A stretch of 64,000 bases of DNA from Globisporangium splendens (taxonomy: Eukaryota; Oomycota; Peronosporomycetes; Pythiales; Pythiaceae): assembly GCA_006386115.1 (NCBI GenBank), contig VFIW01000125.1, positions 1-64,000 on the forward strand, read 5' to 3'. Of the stretch, positions 1 through 11,700 are shown in pieces. Within the stretch, counting starts at the first letter, position 1; every line of letters begins with the position of its first letter. The translations under genes were made by a program, and so were the position numbers. The notes under the pieces are model-generated. The model ran no database searches. It was not told where the DNA came from and saw only the letters and a program-made list of their open reading frames with translations.

Positions 1-392
1 CGCTGTTAACAACAGTCCCTCAAACACGGCACACACGCTTGTGCCAGAGGAAGCGATCTCCCGACTTGGAGGGAGGAAGAAGACTTGAGGGCTTGAAGGA
101 AAATTTGCAACTGAATTGAAAAGGTTATGGTTCCTGTCGCTACTTACAAATGAACCCCAAGGACTCCTACAGGTTTTACAACTAAAACACAAACATACAC
201 AATAAAACCTATGAATCTGATATATAAAACCTTGGGTACACTGAGGTTGAACCTACGGAATCTTCTAGAAGCTTGAACTTCAAGTCTTATTTAAAATCCC
301 TGCAAAGTGATTGGCTCGCGCCACTCACTCCAGATGGCAGAGACACGTCGATTTCATCGCCAGTGCAGTTTCCCAAGCAGGAACCATCATTC

Positions 393-475
393 AGTACTTG
401 ATTAGTACATGGATGTCATCACTCTGTACTGATTAGTACATGAGAACAACATTCTGCACTGATCAGCACAGAGAA
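393..475. repeat. Palindromic repeat ladder in the LTR
   Basis: Three related short palindromes recur about every 35 bp: AGTACTTGATTAGTACATG near 393, TGTACTGATTAGTACATG near 424, and GCACTGATCAGCAC near 457. Each centres on a TGAT(T/C)AG core. Repeats of this kind in an LTR U3 region are often protein-binding sites, but no function is shown here. Confidence 0.6.
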
Positions 476-606
476 CACTCGTGACGTCATCATCACACGT
501 GCATGTGGGGACTGTCTTACCGTAATCCCTTTTGTTATTTGTGCCTCCACAATGCACGCTAAAGGTGGTGTGTGCCACACTAGATCTGGGAACAGATCCA
601 CCTTCA

Positions 607-633
607 TGTAATGGCTGGTTATAGCCCATTACA
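607..633. repeat. Inverted repeat at LTR edge
   Basis: TGTAATGG at 607-614 is the exact reverse complement of CCATTACA at 626-633, leaving an 11-base loop. It sits where the LTR begins on the minus strand. Confidence 0.65.
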
Positions 634-820
634 CAATGTCTGACGAGGTTCCCACGTGTCCGAGCTCGGTGGATATCCACGCCACCGAACTCTGTAGAAG
701 CGTTGATGATTCAACTGCTTCTTTCCTCGACGATGAGTCGGTCGATCTTCATGATCAACAATCGACTCAACCACCCAGCGATGCTCTCCCTGAGAGTCTA
801 ATAACGGGGGTGGGGCTGAA
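619..820 (-). pseudogene. Chromodomain fragment of a Ty3/gypsy integrase
   Basis: The minus-strand frame ending at 619 reads a typical retrotransposon chromodomain. A proline-rich lead-in is followed by WVVESIVDHED, then RFYRVRWRGYPPSSDTWEP, which matches the V-R-W-(R/K)-G-Y-P...D-(T/S)-W-E-P core of chromoviral integrase C-termini. The domain runs from about 783 down to 630. No upstream integrase, RNase H or reverse transcriptase of this element is present, because the DNA beyond about 820 belongs to something else. It is therefore a remnant. In chromoviruses this domain targets integration to modified chromatin; here it cannot act alone. Confidence 0.75.
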
Positions 821-1300
821 CGCGAAAACGATTGAGCGACTCTGGAAGTGGAAGAGTGCTCATCGTGGGCAAATCGAGGCTTTGCAGCAGCGTTGTTCGA
901 CACTTGAGGAACGCTGCGAGAGTCTCGAGAACCTTGTCGCCGATCACGAGTCGAAGATCGACGATCTGACAGAAGGTTCTGCCCAGTGTTCGGCTTTGGA
1001 GTCCCGTTATGAGGAACGGTTCCAACAGGTTCAGGACGAACTTGTTCGACTCTGAAGAACGAGAAGTCCCGTGAGTTGGCTCACGATCGCCTGTTGCGCT
1101 CTGTGGAAGAGGCAGGTCGGCTCTCGAGGTACTTCGTGGCGAGTACCATTCTCGTCTTCAAGCGTTGGAGGCAGTGAAGGACCAATCCTTCGACGTCCTG
1201 CAACTCCTGTACGCCGAGAAGAATCTCCAGAGCGATGAGCTGTTTGCTCTTCGCAATCAAGAGGAGAAAAGCAATAGTCACTTTTTCTTTTGCCTCCTTT
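815..1300 (+). pseudogene. Coiled-coil gag-like fragment, frameshifted
   Basis: On the plus strand, a frame open to 1055 reads strong heptad sequence from about 870, including IEALQQRCSTLEERCESLEN. It then breaks, and a second frame from about 1130 to 1290 continues the same character (LQALEAVKDQSFDVLQLLY). One frameshift therefore separates two halves of a coiled coil. Long coiled coils of this type occur in oomycete retroelement gag proteins, but I see no zinc knuckle or capsid signature, so a decayed host gene is possible. The plus frame also stays open across the chromodomain (636-815); I treat that part as a shadow of the minus-strand coding sequence. Confidence 0.4.
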
Positions 1301-1406
1301 CCACGAGAAGGCATAACACCAGGTAGCAGTTTCTCTGTAGATAGGTTTCATCCGCAGGTAAACCAGAAGCAGAGAACGCCACGACTGAGATGATACCTGT
1401 GTCCTT

Positions 1407-1420
1407 AAATGTTCTTCTAC
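1407..1420 (-). repeat. Target-site duplication, 3' side of LINE copy 1
   Basis: Plus-strand AAATGTTCTTCTAC here is identical to 5586-5599. The two copies directly bracket the LINE body at 1421-5585. Confidence 0.9.
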
Positions 1421-4400
1421 CTTTATAAGGTGAGGTATATTTAGGTTCATCTTCGTGACCTACAATATCCATTCTCCTAACTACTCTTCATTACGAATTT
1501 CATCTAGGAGTGTAAATGTGTCTACAGCGCGGATTGCAATAGATCACTTCTGAATGCTAAATAATCTTTGACCAGGATGGCATGTTCTCTTGGTCCTATG
1601 TGAGGCTGCCTTGTGTTGTCCAATGACCTTGGGTCTTCCGAACTTCGCATAAGCCAATGCATGACGTCGTTGTCAAGATCCTGGGTGAGATTGTTGAAAG
1701 CAGCTCTTTGAGTTGGGAAGTGAACCTGCGTTGAGGTTCTGGTATCCATGGCTAGGTTGGCGGCTGAGTCCGCCATCTTGTTGAAGGCACGGTAGTGATG
1801 GTACCATCCTCGGATGTCGATGCAATCCGCGAGTCGTCGACTTGTCTGGTATAAACGTGCCAATCGGTGCTGTCGAGGGGACCGATGCATTCTCTGTTGG
1901 GAGATAATCAGTGCACTGTCTCCAATCACGTACAACGGTTCGAAGTGACTGCGTTGGGCTTCTCGGAGTCCATGTATGAGACCCCAGTACTCGGCAAAGT
2001 TGTTGGTCGTGTCCTTCCTGCTATACGCCATGCTCGCGGCCCAAATTAAACTGGCTGTGTGCGAGTCCTTATGGACACGCACGATAATGGATCCAGTCCC
2101 TCCTGGTCCTGGATTGCCGCGTGATCCACCATCGAAAAACAACAGGTAAACGCCGCGAGTATCACTTGGAGTCAAGGGGATGGCGTCGGTTTGGCTGAGA
2201 AAGCAGTCGACATATGCCTTGAGAACTGCTGCAACCGTGTGACCGTCCGAGTCTCCAGCTTGCGCTTCAGCGAGTCGTGCGAGGTTTCGCATTCCTGCCT
2301 CTAATCTGGTCATCATGATCGCCATCTCAGCAGTCGATTTGATTGGATCCGAATCCATGCGTCGCAGATGCGCACACCAAATGGCATGTATGAGCGACGC
2401 GCTCATATATCGCCACAGCGTGTGTGCGACGGGATAGAGATGATCTTGGAGATGTTCATTGGAGAACTTGTGTCCGATAATGTGTCTCTTGATCGTGGTC
2501 CATGCATGCCTTGGAGTATCTGGTAGATCCAGACTGAAGATCCAGATTGCGGGGTCGTGACCAGGAGTGATTCCGATCTTCGCCCATAGCGCATAAAAGT
2601 AGTTCCACACCAGTTTGGCTTTCGGACACTCCCAGAATAGATGTTGAACAGAAGATTGGACAACTTGGGAGCATTCGGGATTCGAGCAGGATAGATCAGC
2701 TTTCTCATAGTTCCACATGGAGAGTCGGTTGGCTTTCAGCCGGAGAAGAGTCTGAGCCGTATAAGCAGTAATCCCTGGGATGTTGTGTAATTCGCTCCAT
2801 GGATTAATTGCAGTCCACGCCACAGAGATCCTGCTGTATGGACAGCTTTGCTGACTGCTGCATCTCGAGTATCTTTGCCAATTTGTGTCCTCGTTGCTGC
2901 AACTTGTTGCCGATAGAAAGATCTGGTCGTATTGTATCGTCCGTTGCCACCCCATAGTTGCACGATTCTTGTGAAACGTGGATGTGCATGGAACGACACC
3001 TTCTGCCCGTTCAAGTCTCTTGTTGCCATGATGTCACAGTCCATTGCGGAGTGAACTGTATGCGTAGCTTTGACTAGGGTCGTGTCGACGTGGGTCAGAG
3101 TTGCTTCACTGGTGTGCAGATGCCATTCGTGGTTATAATGACGCTGCCCGTTGTACAGCCGAAGCACATTTGCTTGCTGTGGTCGATACAGAAGCTGTGG
3201 GAAGTTGGATACCAACGTAGCACATAACCGCTCGAGCGCTCGAATAGACGGCCGGGAGAATCCGGAGATTCCACATGTTGGGATGAAGTTAAGCACTCCT
3301 GGTCTTATCCACTCCCATCGAAGTATGTCACCCAGTTGTGCTGTTCCAACTGATAATGATGTGTGAGCAAGCTTGTAAGGGGAGCCGTTGGAATCAAGAA
3401 GCCACCCATCTGCAGTCGAGGTCATGTATGGCAGCCATTCTGCACAGAATGTCCCACGTAGCTTTCGTCCTTCAGCGATGATACCTGGAAGCCTGTCAGA
3501 CATTTTAGAGCTGAGGTCGATCTGGAACACATCGCCGTCCCATTGAGTCTGCACAATTGTCGACTTGAAGTGCTCGTAACACCAACGTACATTATCACGT
3601 TCTCTGGGCTCATAGGGTCGAGAATGGAGCGACGCACATAATGTCGCGCCAGTTGTCCACATGTTATCACGAAGCTGGAGTGGCCGCCTTGGAATTGCAT
3701 CGAGCGGCGTGATGTACGTCGAAGAAGCCCTTGTGTTGTGCAGCAAGATTTCCCCGATGACCTGATCGATGTGAGAGGTAGTGATTGCCCATTTGGAGAC
3801 TGCTGTGGCACTCATCGTCATCAGCTCAGTTCTGATGTTGGGTACTGACAAGCCTCCATTCATTTTTTTGAGCTCAGCTTGTTCTTCCTTCATCCACGGT
3901 TTCGCAGGCTTACCATTCCTTGAGCCCCAGACAAATTGTTTCACTAGGTCGTGTAGCTGATTGACAATAGCCGTAGAGGGCCAGGAGTGCCTGGCCACGT
4001 AAAGCACTTTGGGTATGATGACGGCACTGGCAATTGCTGCGCGTTGGGCGACAGAGTGAGTTTTGAGACGCGCAAGTCGAAGTCTGACACGTAAGGCTTG
4101 GATGCACTTGGACCAGTTAATTGCATTCGAAGGCGTTTGTCCGACTTGGATACCGAGGTAGCGGCAATGTTCCTCACGTTGTAGCACATGAATGTCGCTG
4201 ACTGACTCTTCGGTGGGGCTATATTCCTTGTTCAGCGGTAATACTGCAGATTTGTGCCGATTGACTCGAAGCCCAGAGGCTGCTCCATATTTGTCCAGGA
4301 TTGCAAACACGGCGTTAATATCCTTGGGATCGCTAAGATAAATGGTCGTGTCGTCTGCGTATCCTCCAAGTCTGACTTCAGTTGCGCATCCTGCTGCCTG

Positions 4401-5585
4401 GAGTTCCACGCCGTGTATTTCGTCACTCGCTTCGATTTTCCGATAAAGAACCTCTAACGCCAAGATGAAGAGAAGAGGGGCCAGCGGACATCCTTGACGA
4501 ATCCCGGATGTTACGTTGTACTTTCTCGACAGGAAACCGTTGACAATGAACTTGTACGTGGTTTGAGAGTGTAACACCTTCACTAAGCGTACGAACTTCA
4601 ATGGGAATCCAAGATGCTGGAGCGCTTGTACCAGAAAGCTGCGATCGAGTGAATCATAGGCTTTAGCAAAATCAAGGAGCAACGCGATCGCTCTGGACAC
4701 GGCAGGGTCGCTCGTGGCCCGCTGTTGCGCAGCCAATAACACATCGATCGTAGTTGGGATTGCTCGCCCTGGAACGAAACCAGCTTGCATGTGATGGATA
4801 AGCCAAGGGAGCACCGTTCGTAATCTGGTTGCAAATATCCGTGTGAATATTTTGTAATCAGAGTTGAGGAGTGCGATTGGTCTGTAGTCCAGCGGCGATG
4901 CAACAGAGACGGACTTTTTTATGCAGTGAATATGTGCTTCACTGAACGAACTTGGTAGAACGCATTCGGGTATCCACAAGTTGAAAAGTCGCTCGAATAA
5001 CCCGGTAATCTCGCCACAGTGGTCTCTGTACCAGTCGTTGCCGAGTTCGTCAGGACCGTGAGCTTTGCCTCTCTTGCATTTCTTCACAGCCTGTTTAATT
5101 TCACTCGAATTGATCGGTTTGAACAGGAAGCCTAATCGGTCCGACGGAGGAATAGCTGTTCCTGGATCAAGGATTTGATCGATGTCAGTTTGCAGAGTGG
5201 GCGCCTGTTGCATGATTGATTCCCATCCTTCTCCCATGTCGTCAGCAAGTTCTCGTGAATACATGGGTCCGTAAGTAGCTGTGCCACCGAGTGTGAAGAT
5301 AGTGTTGTCAAGGAACTTGGTCGAGATACGCTTGTAGAAGGATTTGCTCGTTTTTCGTTCATGATGCATGTGCTCCCGAAAAATGCGGTCCCGCTTTGAA
5401 GCCTGCCACTTAGATTTGCATTCTGCAATGGCACGACGGATACTCGTGGCGGTGGTAAGAAACTCTTGCGACAACTCCACGTTATGATCACCCACCGCTC
5501 CACCAGAGTGATCGAGCATCTGCTCTTCTGATTCTGAGAGGCGTCGTTGCAACCTCTGGATTTGCTTCTTGTATCCTTGATTCAA
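1421..5585 (-). mobile_element. 5'-truncated RNase H-bearing LINE, copy 1
   Basis: A non-LTR retrotransposon about 4.17 kb long on the minus strand, flanked by a perfect 14-bp direct repeat. Its right end starts in the linker before the reverse transcriptase, with no endonuclease domain, which is a normal product of incomplete reverse transcription. Its left end is a roughly 100-bp 3' untranslated tail ending ACCTTATAAAG, shared with LINE copy 2. It has no poly(A). The insertion lies downstream of the giant gene's stop codon (5793) in a short acidic reading frame that can be rejoined across the element. The two LINE copies differ at only a modest number of positions by eye, so amplification looks recent. 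Confidence 0.92.
1522..5585 (-). pseudogene. LINE reverse transcriptase-RNase H polyprotein, frameshifted
   Basis: In order along the minus strand: a linker with coiled-coil character; a reverse transcriptase with DYRPIALLNSDYKIFTRI, GFVPGRAIPTT, LLLDFAKAYDSLDR, SGIRQGCPLAPLLF and the catalytic YADD box in GGYADDTTIYL; a zinc-knuckle-like region (CSNPECSQ...HLFWEC); and an RNase H domain with FFDGGSRGNPGPGGTG, an NNFAEYWGL helix and a GDSALI segment carrying the expected acidic residues. Compared with copy 2, one base of the AATGG run near 2800 is missing. This splits the frame into 2736-5585 and 1522-2955. No endonuclease domain is left, so the copy is non-autonomous. Confidence 0.9.
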
Positions 5586-5599
5586 AAATGTTCTTCTAC
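5586..5599 (-). repeat. Target-site duplication, 5' side of LINE copy 1
   Basis: Identical to 1407-1420 (AAATGTTCTTCTAC on the plus strand). On the minus strand it follows an acidic stretch reading TESNTDGEDDDVEEH. Confidence 0.9.
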
Positions 5600-5792
5600 A
5601 TCATCATCTTCGCCATCGGTATTGCTTTCGGTGGTAGTTGTGCTGGTCTCGCTGTCAAGTGCCGCCGAGCCTCAATCACTGGCACTCATCGCCACTCGAT
5701 TGCGAGGCGCGGAGCTCTTGAAACGAGCGCGCCGAGTCTCGAACGGTATCCTGTGCGATCGAGGTGCGCCAAACCGCTGCGGCCAGCAAGAA
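5600..5792 (-). other. Acidic open frame between giant gene and LINE
   Basis: The minus-strand frame reads SETSTTTTESNTDGEDDDVE up to the LINE insertion point. Removing the element in thought, the frame continues at 1406 as LRTQVSSQSWRSLLLVYLRM and stays open to about 1031. Whether it was a small host gene, 3' flank of the giant gene or part of the old retroelement cannot be told. Confidence 0.35.
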
Positions 5793-8700
5793 TCACAGTG
5801 CGTAGTGGATCGCTGCGTCAAGCCGACCTTCGCAATACAAGAATGATGGGAGCTTGTGGGCATCGTGGTATAGTCTCGTGAGGCGGGCAGCAGCATCGAA
5901 CGGATCCATCGCATGGTATTTCACGAGGCGGCGTGCTCGCATGACCTCAATTTCGTTGCAATCGCCGACTGTAAACGTCGTAGTATTGAGCAGTGGACTC
6001 TGCACGAGCGCAATGGTCGAGTTCTCCGACATCGTGAGGAAATTTGACAAGTGGCGCTTGAGTGCCGCTAACTTGCTGAGTTTGCCACTGCTGCTTGGTT
6101 TTGTGACTGCCGTGGTCGAAGGAGGCAAACAACTCGGTCTCCACGTTTCGTGGCTGAGACTTGGTGCTTTTCTGTCTGCATCGTCAAGTGCGGGCAACAC
6201 GCCAGGAAGTTGCGCTTCTTCAGTGGAGTGGGTCGACGCCTTGGATCGCAGTAGCTTTGTACTCCCACGCACTCCTCGACCGCTAGAAGACTCTCTCTCT
6301 CTTTGATTCCTCTGGAACGACGAAATCCGTAATACCGAGCGTATTAGCTCTCCTCTTCGCTCCGCTTCAGCCACAGTTTTTGGCAACGATGCGGAGCTGA
6401 GGGTTGGTGCCATCCCAGCTCCTGTGATTGCGTGCTTCTTGTTTAGATTGCTGCAAAGAGGCTGTAAGTATTGAAACACCGCGCAATACACTTGAAGTCG
6501 CTCCGTGGGCTGGATCAGGAAGTGGCTCAGCGACGTCGGCATAACCATGTGACTATAGGAATATCATTCGGGCACTCGTTCCTGGGCCAAGTTCCACAGC
6601 GAGACGTGCGGCGACAGCATGCGCCATTCCGTTTTGGACGCGGCACTGTGAAGATGTACCGATGCCCTCGCAGCGAGCAGGTTGTCGTCACTCGCCTGTG
6701 CAAAGAGCGAGGCTTTTGTGACGCGCGTGACGACATCATTGTCTTTCAGCGTCTGGAGAAGCTTGGCGGCAGGGACGAGTTTCAGCGAGTTGGTGTACCA
6801 AGCTAGCCCCGTGTTGGTCTTTTGGGTAGGAGCCTCTGCTGCTGTATCCTTCACGTTCGGCGCACCCAAGTACCGCAACTGCGACGAAACTTCCCTGAAT
6901 ACGCGCTTTTTCGCTGGCAGCGAATGCAAAAAGCCTGGAAACGACGTTTTCTTGATCGATATCGAGCCTTCCGTCTTGGCGAAACTACACGCGACGGTGA
7001 TTGCTGCGAGTGATGCTGATGGCTCTGGAAATGAGCCGAGAAAAACGAAAACCCGGATGCGAGGAAACACGACTGCACGACTTCGAGTGCGTTGACAAAC
7101 TCCTGCCACGTCGATTTGCTTTTCGTCTCAAACCCGCGAGTCAACACTTTCGTGAACTCACTCGCGGTGCTTTCCAGGACGGCCATCAAGATCTCGCACT
7201 CCTTTGCGGCATTGAGTTTTTCGTACGACCCGACGAGCTTGTCTGGGTGGATGGATTGCCGCAGCACGTCCAAAATCTGCTTCATTAGTGCCTCGACAGA
7301 TTTCTTAGTACTGGTGTCGGTCTTCGCATCGTCTCCAGACAGCAAATCAGTGTCTGTGACCAAAGTCATCCTGCGTCGATCGCCGCGCGTCAAAAGAGTT
7401 TCCTCTTGGATAAATTGCGTCGTCGCTCCATACACGCGCTTCAAGAAACCAAACAGCGTTGAGCCGATCGCACGAAGCACGCGGCAGATTTTCCGAGAGC
7501 CCAGTGTGGAATACGCCGGGAATTCGTGGTCCGTGTTGCTGCTGGCTTGTTCGTAGCGAGACGAAATCGACGTACACATATCCAGTACCAAGGTTCCCAG
7601 TGCTTTCGGCTGGTACGCGCGCACGCCGCGTGACCTCTCCGGGCAGTACTGAAACTCGAACGGCTTCTTGTCGATAAACTTTGTGAGCAGCGGCAGCTTG
7701 AGGTGGCTGATGAGCACGTCCTGGTACCAAAAAGGCAAGTAGATCCAGATTTCGACGTCGAGAGTGTGCGGGATGTCACGGAACCAGGTCCTCATCGCAT
7801 CTACGTCCGGATCGTCGGCTTCGAAATGGCACTTGAATGCAGCACCACTGGTGCCGCCGAAGGGAACAGCACTGAACGAGTGCACTCGCTCCTGTGCGGC
7901 GCTTGGCTGGAATCGAATGAGGCGTACGTCGTCTTGGTGTTTGACTCTCAGGTATGGGAGAAATCCCAGTACGGACCAGAACCATGACCGAATCTCAAGG
8001 CTGTGGAAGCGTAAGTAGACTGGCTTGTTGGCGGCAGCTTTGGGTGTGAATGAGAGAGGATTTTTCCGTCCACGGCCACTTGGTTTTTTGCTTCAGAATG
8101 CTACGATATGCGAGCGAGCCGACAGGTCTCAGTCTCTCCATCTCAGCCTCACGTTCTGCTCCATCGCGCTGGTCTTCATTCAAGCCGGTCGGGATGTCGA
8201 AGAGGCGAGTCGTCAGCTCCAGTAGCGCTTGCAATTGCGTCGCGTAGAACAGAACGTCCATGTCACTGTGTTGCAGCGAGACAATGATCCACTCCATGAT
8301 CTGCGCGAACTTTGCCGGGAAAAGCTCTACCAGCTGCAGCGTCTCCATGGTCTCACCGACTAAGTCGGCACGGAGAGGCTCACCATCTAGTGAAGCGCGC
8401 GAAGATGACGAAGAGACAGCACGATTGGAGACTCCTGTTTCGTTCCCGCCATCTTCTTCATCCAGCAACGACGTCGTGAGAGCTTCTTGCAGCAAACGGA
8501 GCGCGTAAAACATCGACTGCGTGAACATAATTGCATGCTCCGAACTCGCCATTGCTTCGATGAGCTCCAGGTCGTCGTTCATGCTCTCGAAACTTTGAAA
8601 CACCAGCTTGAAATTGATCACCGTGTACTGCGCGATTTCTGCCGCGAGCTCTTTGAGCGACGCCACACACTCCTCCAGTTGTGCGCCACCGTAAGCTAGC

Positions 8701-11700
8701 GCGGTACTGCCTGCTTCATTGTACGAGCCGCTGGTAAACAAATTAGTTGGCATCCATTTCTCGACTGGCGTCTGCTTGTACGCAGACGGCGGTGAAGCCG
8801 AGCGGTATGCTCGCTCGTTGACTCCGATTGAAGACGAGCCTGATCTTTGGCCAATTCGAGACGCGAGTTCGTATCGCTTGCAATGGAGCAGCAACCGCTC
8901 CATGTGCGCCATCATATGAGCCATACCAAAGTCATGAAGCGCTTCGGGGATGCCCTTGCTGATCAGTCCCAAAATCGCCGTACGAAGCAGCATGCTGTGA
9001 ATCACTTTGACGGCCACTCGGGTCTTCATGATCACCTCGGACTCCGTTTGACCCACCATGGCCACCAACGCGAGCGAGACATCCAATGGCGTGACTTGCC
9101 ACCCCAGCGTGCGCGCAATCTGCGTGATGCACGTCGAGAACAACCTCTTGGCTTCTTGGAGAGAAAAGACGCTAAGAAACCGAGAAAGGGTTTTGGATGC
9201 GAGCAAGATGTATGACGAGCACCCTTTCGAATGGATGGTCGCAGCAATGATGAGACTCGGGATCGTGACACTTTCCTTCTCGCTGGCATGGACCAGGTAG
9301 TACGTGGACTGCAGAAAGTGGGATCGTTCACTGAGCACTGCGATGCATTGCACATACTTGAGGAGGAATGTGTCGACGACGTTTACAGCATCGGATGTTG
9401 ACGGCGCAGCCTGCTGTTGCCTCGTGGTCGTACTGGTCGGTCCAGCTCTAGTGATACCTTCAAGAACCGTCCTAACCAGTAACTTGGCTGCACCAGACGC
9501 CAGAAATGGGGTGGTACTCACTTTCGAAAGCGCACAATTCAGCAACGTGTCGCACAGTAATTGCAGTCCAAGCGTACTCGTTTGTGGGAGCAATCGGTGC
9601 CAAAATGACATCACGATGGGCGTCAAGAACATGAACCGTCCACTTGTGGTCTGGGAGATTCGGTAGTGGAAGCGGAGCACGCGCACCATACAATCTACGC
9701 ATCCGATCGGACCGCGTACGTTGGAAGCGCGCTGGTATATCCGAAACGTGCACGCCGCCATGAAAATCCCGAGAATTTGGTCGTGGAGCTCAAGTGTAGG
9801 CGGAGAGTATCCCTGGCAGAAGACGCCAGTATTTTCACTGTGAAGGACGAGGCGCCTCCGAGTACTCGCATAAATCGGCTGCACAGCTTGGCGAGATTTC
9901 CAGGCAGGCGTAGTCGTCGACATGGTCTGTTTCCGCGTGGACCCGACTGTAGACTGTGATGGCGCGTCTCCCCCTGCAACGTGCCAGGACACGTCGTAGC
10001 CTGGAAAATGCTCTTGTTCTCGTCTTCGTGGAACGACGAAAGCAACTCGCATAATGAGCAGATCAGTCGCTCGATGGCAACCTGCATGCCTCTGGTCTGC
10101 GTGAACGAAAGCCGCGGCTCGTTACTCCTCAGGGGCAGAGCACCACGGTGATGCTCTTGCTCGAGCTCCGGGACTTCGCCGTGCAGTTTGCAAATATGGA
10201 GGATGTGCCCTGATAGACTGATAGATTCAGCATCCTCGTGAATGCAGTCAGGTGAGGACTACACGCACCCATGATGTAGGACACCGTGAGCGCGATGCTT
10301 TCCAGGCTCGATGGCGTGAGCACAAAGCTATGCGTGTCCGCGCCAGTGGTCAGGAAGTGATTGTACGACGGAAGAAGTTGAACGATGTTTGCGTGGCTGT
10401 CGATACTGCTTTCCGCGACCTTGCGCAGCGTTTTGGTGATCACGTCTACCAACTCGGGAATACCGGAGGGCGTGGTCCGTTCCAAGTTCGGGTTCACAAG
10501 ATGCTCCTCAAGGGTCTCGGAGAAACACTTGCTGAGCTTCACGAGATGCAAGTTGTGGCCAACCAGATTGTAAGCGGTATCCCAGAAAGCCTTGCACACT
10601 CGTAGAGATGGACGAGGGCACACGATGTAGTGCACGAGCGCATCGATTCGAGTGGTGATTGCATCCGCTGCACTTGAGTCGAGGCTAACGTTCTTAATCA
10701 CAAGCAAGGTGTGAAACATGATATCGTCGGCGTGAATTTGATTGCAACGCTCCGCAGTCTCGATTTTCAACGGGTGCAGTAGAAAGAACACGAGATCCAA
10801 CAGTTCCGAGTGGGATTCAGCTCGGATACCGAAGAGCTCGGCCACAGATGCAAGCTTTGTCACACGGCGTAGGATTCGAAGCGCGTTGATTCGTGAAAGT
10901 TCATCTCGCTGCCGGTAATGCTGCTTCGTAGACGCCTCGTCTGCGTCGTCATTTCCCATTGTTGCTGTTACAAACGTGAGCAGCAGACGTACAAATTCAC
11001 TCGACGCCATATTGCATACCTCCGTCCGCAAGCGCACGAAAAGCGCCTTCGATGACATCACGTTGCAGATGGCGTTGATGGAAGCGCAGACAGCTTTCTG
11101 TGCGTGGATCGATGCAGGTCCACTCGCGTCGATGTTGGTAGCGAGGATTTGATGTATCCCTTGAAGAAGCTCGCGATCATTCTCTTCGAAGATCTGCTGC
11201 AGTTCGTCGCGACAAATGAGTTCATCGGACCCTTCTACTTCCTGAAGATACTCATCGACCCGTAGCTCATCCCGCTGGGAAGTGATCAAGTCAAGCGCTT
11301 GACAAGCAGGTGCACAAACTGGAGGTACATTGGTAAGTACCGCAGTCTTCAACACCTCCAATGCATTTCGTGCCGCAAGTACACGTTACAAACTGGCTGG
11401 TACGCTGCAAAGCTGGCACACAAGCTTCGCCTGCTGCGTGCAAATCGGTTCCTTCGCCATTGGTATGATTGCCGAGAGAAGCGAGCCAGGGTCGCCAAAG
11501 AACAGCACCGCTGGAAGCGACTCGTCCATTGTTAAAATTGCGCTGTGGAGCGCAGCGGACTTGGCCAGCTGAGCGAGAATCCCGAACACAACCTCCAGCC
11601 CTCGATCGTCTAGATCAGAAGCATACGCAGCTTCTTTCACTCGCCGGAGAGTGATGCTCTCGGGACTTATACTTTGGCTAATAGACTTGTTTCCACTGCT

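Larger units (their letters stand above)
1..633 (-). mobile_element. Ty3/gypsy-type LTR (possibly partial)
   Basis: Read on the minus strand, the sequence starting TGTAATGGGC at 633 lies at the end of a chromodomain reading frame, and the chromodomain stop codon falls just inside it. This is the usual position of a 3' LTR in chromodomain-bearing Ty3/gypsy elements. The interval has no convincing reading frame, contains a short palindromic repeat ladder (393-475) and a TATA-like stretch near 220-230. I cannot see the far LTR border or a second LTR, so the left end may be cut by the window edge. The identification rests on the adjacent chromodomain and the terminal TG, not on an LTR pair. Confidence 0.5.
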
